This document shows positions 18,110 to 26,458 of a stretch of DNA of 64,000 bases, piece after piece; positions within the stretch are counted from its first letter, which is position 1, and every line of letters starts with the position of its first letter. The position numbers and the translations under genes are program-made. The stretch is from Mucilaginibacter paludis DSM 18603 (GTDB lineage Bacteria; Bacteroidota; Bacteroidia; Sphingobacteriales; Sphingobacteriaceae), in assembly GCF_000166195.2 (NCBI RefSeq), contig NZ_CM001403.1, positions 6,862,772-6,926,771 on the forward strand, in the 5' to 3' direction. The notes under the pieces were generated by a model, which did not search any database, was not told where the DNA came from, and worked only from the letters and a program-made list of their open reading frames with translations.

Positions 18110-18837
18110 TTAACGCCGGTGTATATTGAACAAATACCAAACGCCAGCGGCCTATGTTTGGTATTGGTGAAACCCACTTTATCCATAAGCGATATAAAGG
18201 CCTCGCCATCAGGGAAAGCCGCTACCGATTCGGGCAGGTAAGAATAAGCCCTTGCATCCTTAGAAAATATTTTTCCAATACCGGGCGTAATGTAATTGAA
18301 GTAAAAATTATACAACTGTTTTACCGGGAAAACCTTTGGTTTTGAAAACTCGAGTATCACGGCCTTGCCTCCCGGACGCAATACCCGGCGTATATCGGCT
18401 AAACCAGCCTGCAGGTTTTCAAAGTTACGTACGCCGTAGGCCACGGTAACGGCATCAAAGCTATCAGCATCAAAAAGCAGTTTTTCCGAATCGCCCATGC
18501 GTACTTCAAATTGCCCCGCCAAACCGCGTTTGGTTATTTTTTGCTCAGCAACATCCAGCATACCGCGCGAAATATCAACCCCGATAATTTTTTCGGGCTT
18601 CAAAATCTTCAAAGCCTCAAAAGCAAAATCGCCCGTGCCGGTAGCTACATCCAGGATAAGCTTGGGCTTATCTTTTTTCAATTGATTGATGGCTATTTTA
18701 CGCCAGATGATATCGATACCTAACGACATGAAGTGATTCAGAAAATCGTATGTCTTCGAGATATTGTTAAACATATCGGCTACCTGTTCCTTTTTGGTAA
18801 CCTCTTCGTTTTGGTATGGTGTTATTGTCTTGCTCAT
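18106..18837 (-). CDS. ubiE: Demethylmenaquinone methyltransferase
   Basis: S-adenosylmethionine-dependent C-methyltransferase of the last step of menaquinone synthesis (MenG/UbiE). 243 aa. Motif I is DVATGTGDFAFEA, followed by GVDISRGML, and VTVAYGVRNFENL is the diagnostic UbiE block; PGGKAVILEFSKP also fits. On the minus strand a TACCTTTG box (CAAAGGTA at 18846-18853) ends only 8 bp before the ATG, suggesting a leaderless or very short-leader transcript. Overlaps porT by 4 bp. Confidence 0.95.
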   Translation of the reverse strand: MSKTITPYQNEEVTKKEQVADMFNNISKTYDFLNHFMSLGIDIIWRKIAINQLKKDKPKLILDVATGTGDFAFEALKILKPEKIIGVDISRGMLDVAEQKITKRGLAGQFEVRMGDSEKLLFDADSFDAVTVAYGVRNFENLQAGLADIRRVLRPGGKAVILEFSKPKVFPVKQLYNFYFNYITPGIGKIFSKDARAYSYLPESVAAFPDGEAFISLMDKVGFTNTKHRPLAFGICSIYTGVK

Positions 18838-18845
18838 GGATGGCG

Positions 18846-18853
18846 CAAAGGTA
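18846..18853 (-). promoter_or_regulatory. TACCTTTG -7 box of ubiE
   Basis: Reads TACCTTTG on the minus strand, a perfect TAnnTTTG Bacteroidota -7 element, placed 8 bp before the ubiE start codon. Confidence 0.5.
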
Positions 18854-18861
18854 GAGTTTTT

Positions 18862-19045
18862 TATGGATCATAGTTGATAGTTGGTAGTCCATGGTCCATA
18901 GTCGATAGTCCATGGTTGATAGTCCATACTCCATGGTGATGCTGGCTTGTTTATGGGAATCAACCTTGTCCATCGCCTATTGACTTTTTACCATGGACTA
19001 TGGTCTATCGACTATCGACTATCCTCCATGGACTATCGACTATCT
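18862..19045. repeat. CCATGGAC/GATAGTC word array, inverted halves
   Basis: The left half (about 18862-18938) is built of GATAGTCCATGG and TAGTCC words. The right half (about 18990-19045) is built of CCATGGACTATCGAC, the reverse complement. The two halves could pair into a long imperfect hairpin around 18960. The same word set recurs at 44494-44770. No gene seen. Confidence 0.75.
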
Positions 19046-19048
19046 CCC

Positions 19049-19537
19049 TCACCTCAACTCCCCTAACAACCCGTCAACATCAAGGTATTCGGTAACCATG
19101 GTTAAATTACCTTCTTCGTCTTTGGGCCAAAGCTCGCGGGGGCGGTCCCAGTACAGCTCTACACCGTTCTGGTCGGGATCATTCAGATAGATAGCCTCGG
19201 ATACGCCGTGATCAGACATGCCCGTTAGCGGATATTTTTGATCAATCAATCTTTGCAATATCGCGGCCAGATCTTTACGCTCCGGAAACAGGATAGCCGT
19301 GTGGTATAAACCGGGCGCCCTAACCGGCGCAGGGCCTGCGCCCTTGCTATGCCATGTATTTAAGCCAATGTGATGGTGATAGCCTCCGGCAGATATAAAT
19401 GCAGCAGCATCGCCATACATCATCACCAGATCAAAACCGAGCAGGCCGCAATAAAAATCGAGCGAACGCTGCAAATTGCTCACCTTTAAATGAACGTGCC
19501 CAATGCGGGTAGCAGCTGGTATTTTGTAATTATCCAT
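19049..19537 (-). CDS. VOC-family (glyoxalase/dioxygenase-like) protein
   Basis: 162 aa, vicinal-oxygen-chelate fold. RIGHVHLKVSNLQRSLDFYCGLLGF is the typical first beta-alpha-beta module, with a histidine metal ligand in GHVHLKV; further ligand candidates are the histidine in APGLYHTAIL and the glutamate in NGVELYWDRP. YHHHIGLNTW resembles the catechol-2,3-dioxygenase (CatE-like) branch. Substrate unknown; a metal-dependent dioxygenase or glyoxalase role is inferred from the fold. Confidence 0.85.
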   Translation of the reverse strand: MDNYKIPAATRIGHVHLKVSNLQRSLDFYCGLLGFDLVMMYGDAAAFISAGGYHHHIGLNTWHSKGAGPAPVRAPGLYHTAILFPERKDLAAILQRLIDQKYPLTGMSDHGVSEAIYLNDPDQNGVELYWDRPRELWPKDEEGNLTMVTEYLDVDGLLGELR

Positions 19538-19752
19538 TTTAAATGTTTAAACATCTAATATACGGTGGATGGTTGGTTATCATGTTATGCAATTGTAATT
19601 ATTTTAATAGTGTTAATTGTTGTTAAATTGACACTCAATATTTGATAAGATATGATAATATAATCATATTTACGCAACAATAAAATTTTATAAAGCCGCC
19701 CCCCAAAGCTGGTTAAGGTATTATTGCAAACCTGATCAACACCTTGCACCTT

Positions 19753-22479
19753 ATGCGTAAACTTTTATTGCTGTTGTTTTTTACTTCGATATTATTTGTG
19801 GCTAAAGGCCAAAACCGGGGGATAATAAGTGGAAAACTGATAGATTCGTTAAATAAAGTGCCTGTAGAGATGGCTACTGTTGCGGTTATCAACGTAAAGG
19901 ATTCCACATCAGCAGCCTTAATATCTTACACCTTAAGCGATAAAAACGGCGCATTTGCTTTACATAACCTGCCAGCGGCTTTGCCCTTAAAGGTATTGAT
20001 CACTTTTGTGGGCTACAAGCCTGTGCGCAAACTGATGACACTGACTAAAGGCGAAAACGTCAATCTCGGCACCATCGAGTTAAGCTCAAAACTGTTGCAA
20101 GAGATATCCATTACCGGCGAGCGGCTGCCCATTGTAGTTAAAGCGGATACCATTGAGTTTAACGCCGAAGCATTTAAAACCCGGCCTAACGCGGTAGTGG
20201 AAGACCTGCTTAAAAAACTACCGGGCATAGAGGTTGCCAATGATGGAACCATAACCGTAAACGGTAAAAAAGTGAGCAAGATAATGATTGACGGCCGCGA
20301 GTTTTTTGCTAACGACCCCAAGATAGCATCAAAAAACCTGGACGCGGCGCTCATTGCTAAAGTACAGGTATATGATGACCGCGAGGATGATCCAGACCAT
20401 TTAATTGAAGACTCCAAGGTTGACAAAATCATCAACCTGAAATTTAAAAAGGCGCTTAAAAAAAGCATTTTTGGTAAAGTTTACGGCGGAGCCGGTACCC
20501 AGGGGCGTTACGAAAGCGGCGGCTTGTTCAACATGTTTAGGGATACCTTGCAGGTTAGCATCATTGGCGTGGGCAATAACCTGAGCAAAACGGGCTTTTC
20601 AAGGCAAGAGCTATATTCGGCCGGTGGTTTTGACCGCGGCGGCGGCGATAATGTATTAAACAGCGGAACATTTGGCGGCCAGAGTTACAGTGGCATACAA
20701 AGCGTGGCCACAGGCGGGTTTAACATCAATAACGATTATGGTAAAAAACTTAAGCTTAACCTGGTTTACTTTTTATCGCATACGCAAAACACATATAATA
20801 GCGAAGCTAAACAGCGGCAATTTCTAAACGATACTACGCTAACTTCGCTATCATCAAGCAGCAGAAGCAATTACACTACCAAGCACAATATTGGTACAAC
20901 CATTAAATGGAAGCCTGATGCCTCTACAGAAATTAAATATAACCCCACAATTACCATTAACAACAGTGGCTCCAACAGCAGTTCGTCTTCCTTTAACTCC
21001 AGCAATTTTTTGCAGTCCATCAGTACCAATTCCGGCGATTCACATAGCAATAACGGCGGAACGCAGTTTCAGCAATCCTTCAGTTTTTATAAATCACTGA
21101 AAAAGAAACGCGAATCAATAACCATAACGCATAGTTTAAAAATCAATCCGGATGAGGCCGATAATTATAGCACCAATAAACTCGTTTCGTATACATCGGC
21201 GCTACCTACAACCACTTTAAACAGATATTCAAATACCAGCACCAAAGGTACCGATGCCAATCTATCGGCAAGCTACCGGTACCCACTAAGCAAAAAATTG
21301 ATAGCCGATGTAAGTATTAGCGGTAACTATAACCGCCAGCACGGCAATTTACTTACCTATGACTTTAACCCGGCAATAAACCAGTACAATGTTTATTTAG
21401 ATAGCCTGAGCTATAACCTGGTACGCGCACAATGGACAGAAAGTGTACACCCCGGCATCACTTATAACATCACTAAAAAAATAACATTGGTAGCCGGCCT
21501 TTCAACACAATGGCAACAAATTGATAACCAATTCAATAAAAACATACCAGATCTTAACCAAAACTATCTTTTTATATTGCCCAACCTCAGGTTAAGCCTG
21601 GGCGATATGACGCTAAGTTACGATGCCAACATATCGCAACCCAGCATTAACGATTTGCAGCCTATTAAATATGTGTATAGCCCGGTATCAAGCTATACAG
21701 GCAATCCCGATTTAAAACCAACTAAAAGGAATAATTTTTCGGCCAATTATTACAGCTACAAGCCCGAGAGCCAGGTTAACACCAGCGTGTACAGCAATTT
21801 TACCCTTGAGGAAAACAGTGTTTACCGGCGACGCACCATTAGCAGCGTAGGCGCATCTACAAGTTCTCCGGTTAACCGTAACGGACAGTATAATGGTTCG
21901 CTTGGATTTAACATCGGTAAAAAATTTAAAAAAATTAACGATATCACTATTGGAGTTTCAACCAACATTTTTAGTTATGTATACCACAATTTTTTTCAGC
22001 TCAACCAGGACGAAGGCTTCCAGAACAATTATTCCATAAGTGCTTCCGGGCGGCTGTCTGTCAATTGGAAGGATATTATCGAGTTTGAACCTGCTTACTC
22101 CATAAACCGTAACATTACTACGTACACAGGCGTTAATTACAATAATGTGGCTTATACGTCGCACAGTGTTGATACCCATTTCATGAGCCACCTACCCGGC
22201 AAAATCGATATTGAAGGCAGTTATAATTACACTTATAACCCACTGGCCAGCGCTGGATTTCAAAAAAGTATTAATTTGGTTAGCATGAGCCTTGCCCACC
22301 AGTTGCTCAAAAAAGACCGGGGCGAAATCAAGCTTTCCTGCTACGATATTTTTAACCAAAATGTGAGCGCCTACCAATACGCCGGGGCAAACTCTATTAC
22401 CGATGTTCAATCGCAAATTATAAAAAGATATTTCCTTTTAACATTGCTGTTTAAGTTTAACAAGGCAATAACTAAATAA
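19753..22479 (+). CDS. Outer-membrane beta-barrel protein with carboxypeptidase-like N-domain
   Basis: 908 aa from the ATG at 19753 (the frame opens at a TTG 9 bp earlier). A signal peptide (MRKLLLLLFFTSILFVAKGQ) precedes a carboxypeptidase-regulatory-like domain (residues about 20-110: GKLIDSLNKVPVEMATV... FVGYKPVRKLMTL), a plug-like segment (VVEDLLKKLPGIEVANDGTITVNGKKV) and a long barrel rich in aromatic strands. This is the TonB-dependent-receptor-like OMP_b-brl_3 architecture. No TonB box was recognised and no SusD partner is adjacent, so the substrate is unknown. Confidence 0.85.
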   Translation: MRKLLLLLFFTSILFVAKGQNRGIISGKLIDSLNKVPVEMATVAVINVKDSTSAALISYTLSDKNGAFALHNLPAALPLKVLITFVGYKPVRKLMTLTKGENVNLGTIELSSKLLQEISITGERLPIVVKADTIEFNAEAFKTRPNAVVEDLLKKLPGIEVANDGTITVNGKKVSKIMIDGREFFANDPKIASKNLDAALIAKVQVYDDREDDPDHLIEDSKVDKIINLKFKKALKKSIFGKVYGGAGTQGRYESGGLFNMFRDTLQVSIIGVGNNLSKTGFSRQELYSAGGFDRGGGDNVLNSGTFGGQSYSGIQSVATGGFNINNDYGKKLKLNLVYFLSHTQNTYNSEAKQRQFLNDTTLTSLSSSSRSNYTTKHNIGTTIKWKPDASTEIKYNPTITINNSGSNSSSSSFNSSNFLQSISTNSGDSHSNNGGTQFQQSFSFYKSLKKKRESITITHSLKINPDEADNYSTNKLVSYTSALPTTTLNRYSNTSTKGTDANLSASYRYPLSKKLIADVSISGNYNRQHGNLLTYDFNPAINQYNVYLDSLSYNLVRAQWTESVHPGITYNITKKITLVAGLSTQWQQIDNQFNKNIPDLNQNYLFILPNLRLSLGDMTLSYDANISQPSINDLQPIKYVYSPVSSYTGNPDLKPTKRNNFSANYYSYKPESQVNTSVYSNFTLEENSVYRRRTISSVGASTSSPVNRNGQYNGSLGFNIGKKFKKINDITIGVSTNIFSYVYHNFFQLNQDEGFQNNYSISASGRLSVNWKDIIEFEPAYSINRNITTYTGVNYNNVAYTSHSVDTHFMSHLPGKIDIEGSYNYTYNPLASAGFQKSINLVSMSLAHQLLKKDRGEIKLSCYDIFNQNVSAYQYAGANSITDVQSQIIKRYFLLTLLFKFNKAITK

Positions 22480-22483
22480 GCAT

Positions 22484-22491
22484 TAACTTTG
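22484..22491 (+). promoter_or_regulatory. TAACTTTG box before engB
   Basis: A perfect TAnnTTTG -7 element 4 bp before the engB ATG. If used, the transcript starts at or next to the start codon. Confidence 0.4.
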
Positions 22492-22495
22492 CGGC

Positions 22496-23143
22496 ATGAT
22501 TGTAAAAAGTGCCGATTTTGTTTGCAGCAACACCCAGGTATCAAAACTACCACCGGCTGTAAAGCCCGAGTATGCTTTTATTGGCCGCTCTAACGTTGGT
22601 AAATCATCGTTAATTAATATGCTGGTTGATAAAAAGGGCCTTGCCAAAACATCGCAAACACCGGGTAAAACCCAGTTGATTAATCATTTTTTGATTAACG
22701 ATAACTGGTACCTGGTGGATTTACCCGGATACGGTTACGCCCGGATATCGAAAAGTAAAAAGGAAGACTGGAATAAATTTATACGTACTTACCTGGATAA
22801 GCGCGAAAGTTTGCAAACGGTTTTTGTGCTGATAGACAGCCGCCTTGAGCCGCAAAAAATAGACCTTGAATTTTGCAACTGGCTTGGCGAAAAAGGACTA
22901 TCGTTCGCCTTGATCTTCACCAAGGCCGATAAGCAGTCGCGCGTTAAAACCGACCAGAATGTGAGCGCCTTTAAAAAAGCCTTACTCACCACATTTGAGG
23001 ATATACCAACTATTTTCATTACCTCGGCCGAACTACAAACCGGCCGCGAAGAGGTTTTGAATTTTGTTGGATCGATTAATAATAATTTTGATTACAAAGC
23101 CGCCGCCGCCATGTTTGGTGGCGGGAAAAATCAGGGAGTTTAG
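22496..23143 (+). CDS. engB: Ribosome biogenesis GTP-binding protein EngB/YsxC
   Basis: Essential GTPase of large-subunit assembly. 215 aa. G1 is GRSNVGKSS at residues 30-38, G2 lies in TSQTPGKTQ, G3 is DLPGYGYA and G4 is FTKADKQS, with the TSAELQTG stretch near G5. The C-terminus has a short unrelated tail (AAAAMFGGGKNQGV). It follows the outer-membrane protein gene by 16 bp and has its own TAACTTTG box. Confidence 0.95.
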   Translation: MIVKSADFVCSNTQVSKLPPAVKPEYAFIGRSNVGKSSLINMLVDKKGLAKTSQTPGKTQLINHFLINDNWYLVDLPGYGYARISKSKKEDWNKFIRTYLDKRESLQTVFVLIDSRLEPQKIDLEFCNWLGEKGLSFALIFTKADKQSRVKTDQNVSAFKKALLTTFEDIPTIFITSAELQTGREEVLNFVGSINNNFDYKAAAAMFGGGKNQGV

Positions 23144-23189
23144 TTAGGAGTATAGCGCAGAATACGCCCCCCCGCTTTTTGCAATTCGA

Positions 23190-23405
23190 GCCAGTAAAGG
23201 AGGCTCCCCTCTCGAGAGGGGCATGGGGTGTGTTCTATGAGATAGCATAATGCGCACGATGAAAAGAAAGCGTAACTAATACATACCGCATAAAACACAC
23301 CCCTTGCCCCTCTCAAGAGGGGAATCGCGCGGGCCGCCGCTTTTGCAATTTGGGCCAGCGAAGGAGGCTCCCCTCTCGAGAGGGGCAAGGGGTGTGTTTT
23401 GTGAG
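23190..23405. repeat. Dispersed palindromic repeat (CTCGAG family), two units
   Basis: The gap 23144-23476 (333 bp) between engB and the prenyltransferase gene is filled by this repeat. Three 16-bp palindromes occur: CCCCTCTCGAGAGGGG near 23207, CCCCTCTCAAGAGGGG near 23308, and CCCCTCTCGAGAGGGG near 23370. The span from about 23285 to 23397 is itself an imperfect inverted repeat bounded by ACACACCCCTTGCCCCTCTC and its complement. None of these sites is occupied by an IS. Confidence 0.85.
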
Positions 23406-23476
23406 ATAGAAAAGAGATCACTATTTAAAGCACAACATATAATCCCCCTTTAAACAGAGGGCAACTTTTAACAAAT

Positions 23477-24331
23477 ATGAAAAAATACCTCTCATTAGTC
23501 ACCTTCTCGCATACCATCTTTGCCATGCCGTTTGCCATCATTGGCTTCTTTTTGGCAGTGACTACCACCAACCACCCGTTTGAGTGGCAAAAGCTGGTTT
23601 GTATGCTGATGTGCATGGTTTTTGCGCGTAACTCGGCCATGGCGTTTAACCGCTACCTGGACCGGGATATTGATGCCAAAAACCCGCGTACCAAAGTGCG
23701 CGATATACCGGCAGGCAGGTTAACCGCGCAAGCCGCATTAACCTTCACGCTGATTAACTGCGCCCTGTTTATAGCCACCACCTGGTTTATTAACAGCCTG
23801 TGTTTCTACCTGTCACCGGTGGCCTTGCTGGTTGTATTGGGTTACAGCGCAACCAAACGCTTTACCGCCCTTTGCCATTTAGTGTTGGGCCTTGGTCTGT
23901 CGTTAGCCCCTATTGGCGCGTACCTGGTAGTTACCGGCCAATTTGCACTGTTGCCTATATTTTTCTCGCTATCTGTTTTATGCTGGGTAAGCGGCTTCGA
24001 TATTATTTACGCTCTGCAAGATGAGGATTTTGACCGTGCCGAGAAGCTGCACTCCATCCCCGCCTACCTGGGTAAGATAAACGCGCTCCGCCTATCTACT
24101 TTTTTGCACGTACTCTCGGCCATATTTATTATGCTGCCTGCTGTTTATACCGTTGTGGGCTGGCCCTATTACTTAGGTATCGTTTTCTTTTGCAGCATGC
24201 TAATCTATCAGCACATGCTGGTTAAACCGAACGATTTAAGCCGTGTAAATTTCGCCTTCATGACTACCAATGGCATAGCCAGCGTGGTGTTTGCCGTATT
24301 TTTTTTAATTGACAGGTTATGGGTACGCTAA
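23477..24331 (+). CDS. UbiA-family polyprenyltransferase
   Basis: 284-aa membrane enzyme with about eight helices. The first allylic-diphosphate motif is NRYLDRDID (Asn58, Asp62, Asp64) and the second is ALQDEDFDRAEK near residue 180. It resembles the 4-hydroxybenzoate-type UbiA-like prenyltransferases that serve quinone synthesis; in Bacteroidota this group is usually linked to menaquinone (for example MqnP of the futalosine route). Which acceptor it uses cannot be decided here. Its stop overlaps the start of the broken Crp/Fnr gene by 13 bp. Confidence 0.85.
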   Translation: MKKYLSLVTFSHTIFAMPFAIIGFFLAVTTTNHPFEWQKLVCMLMCMVFARNSAMAFNRYLDRDIDAKNPRTKVRDIPAGRLTAQAALTFTLINCALFIATTWFINSLCFYLSPVALLVVLGYSATKRFTALCHLVLGLGLSLAPIGAYLVVTGQFALLPIFFSLSVLCWVSGFDIIYALQDEDFDRAEKLHSIPAYLGKINALRLSTFLHVLSAIFIMLPAVYTVVGWPYYLGIVFFCSMLIYQHMLVKPNDLSRVNFAFMTTNGIASVVFAVFFLIDRLWVR

Positions 24332-24538
24332 TTGAGAACAAGTTTGGCCTCTTCAGGAAATACCTGGAAGCATTTATAATTTTAAATGATGAGGAATGGC
24401 AAATTTTTCAATCGCACCTGCGGTTTAAAAATCTGCATAAAAAAGAACTTTTTTCACAGGCCGGAACGGTTTGTAACGATATTGCCTTTATTGTATCGGG
24501 CCTGGTACGTTATTTTGTGGTGAAGGATGGCCAGCAGA
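24319..24538 (+). pseudogene. Crp/Fnr-family regulator, 5' part (split by IS)
   Basis: N-terminal cyclic-nucleotide-binding-like half of a transcription regulator: FRKYLEAFIILNDEEWQIFQSHLRFKNLHKKELFSQAGTVCNDIAFIVSGLVRYFVVKDGQQ. It is interrupted after Gln-Gln by an IS256-family element. The frame runs on into the IS and stops at 24567, giving an 82-aa remnant. Joining 24319-24538 to 25942-26345 restores an uninterrupted 624-bp frame coding for 207 aa, a normal length for this family. The start overlaps the prenyltransferase gene. Confidence 0.9.
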
Positions 24539-25933
24539 GAGACTGTAAAATGAACTGTGTCAGTTAAAAATTTGGATAGAATTTTTAACTTAGACATAGT
24601 AGAATGAACAAAAACAACAATTTCGATTTTGAAAGTTTCAAACGAGAGGCGATCAAGGGGATGTACGCTGGTAAACCCCTTAACGGAGAAAAGGGCATCT
24701 TTGCGCCTTTACTGAAACATTTTTTAGAAGCAGCGCTTGAGGGCGAGCTAGAAACCCATCTACAGGAAGAAAAAGCCGCAGGCTTATCCAATCGCCTTAA
24801 TGGTAAAATCACGAAACGAGTTAAGAGCCTTTCGGGCGAATTTGATCTGCAAAGCAACCGGGACCGGTCTGGCAGCTTTGAACCTGTAGTGTTACCAAAG
24901 CGACAAGTGATTATAACCGAAGAACTGGAAGAGAAGGTAATCGGCTTGTATGGGCTTGGCCTGAGCACACGGGATATTTCCAAACATATCATGGAAATAT
25001 ATCAAATGGATATCTCTGCAACTACCTTATCCTCTATTACAGACAAAGTTATCCCAGCCATGAACGAATGGCGGCAGCGGCCACTGGAATCGGTTTATGC
25101 ATTTGTATACCTGGACTGTATGCACTATAAAGTACGTGAAGGCAACGGCGTAATTACCAGGGCTGTTTACAATATTCTTGGTGTTTCCCTTCGTGGGCAA
25201 AAGGATCTGTTAGGCATGTATTTATCAGAAAGCGAAGGCGCTAAGTTCTGGCTATCGGTTTTGACCGATCTAAAGAACCGTGGTTTGCAGGATATGCTAA
25301 TTGCATGCATAGATGGTTTAAAAGGCTTTCCCGAGGCCATAGCAGCCATCTTTCCAAAAACGGAGATACAGACCTGCGTTGTTCATCAGATCCGTAATAG
25401 CTTGCGCTATATTGCCGAGAAAGACAAGAAGAAATTCATGGCTGATCTTAAGCCGGTTTACCAAGCCATTAATAAAGAACAGGGCTACGAAAATCTGATT
25501 TCCCTGGATGAAAAATGGGCTAAAAAGTATCCGGTTCCGGTCGGGTCGTGGTACAATAACTGGGAAAACCTGTCAACTTTTTTTAAGTATGATGCACACA
25601 TTCGCAGAGTGATCTACACAACTAACGCGGTTGAGGGCTTTCACCGCCAGGTACGCAAAGTAACTAAAACAAAGGGCGCATTCACATCAGATACAGCCTT
25701 GTTAAAGCTGGTATATCTGGTAGTCCAGAATATCTCTGAGAAATGGACAATGCCAATGCACAACTGGAGTTTGACTTTATCTCAACTTTACATTATGTTT
25801 GGCGATAGGATAGCTGGTCACCTAAATAACGGATAGATGTTGAAATGTGGGAAACTGAAGGAGTTTCCCACATTTCAACATCTTAAACAATAACAAGTTT
25901 ATTTTTAGTTGACACAGTTTAGTTTACACTCCC
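24539..25933 (+). mobile_element. IS256-family insertion sequence, 1395 bp, complete
   Basis: Imperfect terminal inverted repeats of about 33 bp (27 matches): the left end starts GAGACTGTAAAATGAACTGT and the complement of the right end starts GGGAGTGTAAACTAAACTGT. It is flanked by the 8-bp duplication CCAGCAGA. It contains a single intact transposase gene. The hairpin GTTGAAATGTGGGAAACT/AGTTTCCCACATTTCAAC at about 25838-25881 follows the transposase stop and probably terminates its transcript. Confidence 0.92.
24604..25836 (+). CDS. IS256-family transposase (Transposase_mut)
   Basis: 410-aa DDE transposase, the normal length for IS256. Catalytic residues are recognisable in YLDCMHYKVRE (first Asp), ACIDGLKGFPEAI (second Asp) and TTNAVEGFHRQVRK (Glu). 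The N-terminal LLKHFLEAALEGELETHLQEEKA and GLSTRDISKHIMEIYQMDIS segments are standard for the family. The gene is intact and the element ends are present, so it may still be active. Confidence 0.96.
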   Translation: MNKNNNFDFESFKREAIKGMYAGKPLNGEKGIFAPLLKHFLEAALEGELETHLQEEKAAGLSNRLNGKITKRVKSLSGEFDLQSNRDRSGSFEPVVLPKRQVIITEELEEKVIGLYGLGLSTRDISKHIMEIYQMDISATTLSSITDKVIPAMNEWRQRPLESVYAFVYLDCMHYKVREGNGVITRAVYNILGVSLRGQKDLLGMYLSESEGAKFWLSVLTDLKNRGLQDMLIACIDGLKGFPEAIAAIFPKTEIQTCVVHQIRNSLRYIAEKDKKKFMADLKPVYQAINKEQGYENLISLDEKWAKKYPVPVGSWYNNWENLSTFFKYDAHIRRVIYTTNAVEGFHRQVRKVTKTKGAFTSDTALLKLVYLVVQNISEKWTMPMHNWSLTLSQLYIMFGDRIAGHLNNG

Positions 25934-25941
25934 CCAGCAGA

Positions 25942-26345
25942 TCACCAATTATTTCAGCTTCGCTAATGATATGGCAAGCGCATATAAAAGCTTTTTAACC
26001 CGCCAGCCGGGCATTGTTACCATAGAAGCCCTGGAGGATACCGAAATGATTACCCTCAGTTATGCGGCTATGCAGCAATTATACAACCACCCGCAAATCA
26101 ATTATAAAATGGAGCGCTTTGGCAGGCTCATGGGCGAGCACCTGGCCTGCTGTTATGAAGACCGCGTACTATCCCTGATAACACAATCGCCCGAGGAGCG
26201 TTACCTTCAGCTGCTTGAATATGGCAAACCCATTATCCAAACCATTCCGCAGCACTGTATTGCCAATTACTTAGGCATCACCCCTGTTTCCCTATCGAGG
26301 ATCAGAAAGCGGATTATGGAACCGGCATCAATTAAGTCATCTTAG
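25942..26345 (+). pseudogene. Crp/Fnr-family regulator, 3' part (split by IS)
   Basis: Second half of the disrupted regulator. It resumes ITNYFSFANDMASAYKSFLTRQPGIVTIEALEDTEMITLS and ends with a winged-helix DNA-binding region (CIANYLGITPVSLSRIRKRIM). An internal ATG at 25971 gives a 124-aa frame, but without the first half it lacks most of the sensor domain. Crp/Fnr regulators often control adjacent genes, so the prenyltransferase upstream or the epimerase downstream (114 bp away) may have been targets (inference). Confidence 0.88.
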
Positions 26346-26458
26346 CCCCGCATTACCCTTAATATTCTTATACCTCCTCCTCTTGCTTTCTTATCTTTTG
26401 TTAACGTTTTGGCACATAGTTACCTGTACCTTAGCTCCATACAAAAACAGAAAAAACT

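Larger units (their letters stand above)
24531..25941. repeat. 8-bp target duplication CCAGCAGA flanking the IS
   Basis: CCAGCAGA occurs at 24531-24538 and again at 25934-25941, directly flanking the IS256-family element. Removing one copy together with the element restores the codons for DGQQITNYF in the Crp/Fnr gene. An 8-bp duplication is the usual size for IS256-family transposition. Confidence 0.9.

Noticed and set aside
23140..23421. 93-aa minus-strand frame between engB and the prenyltransferase gene
   Set aside because: Consists of translated CTCGAG-family repeat (HTPCPSREGS-type words), no independent coding signal.
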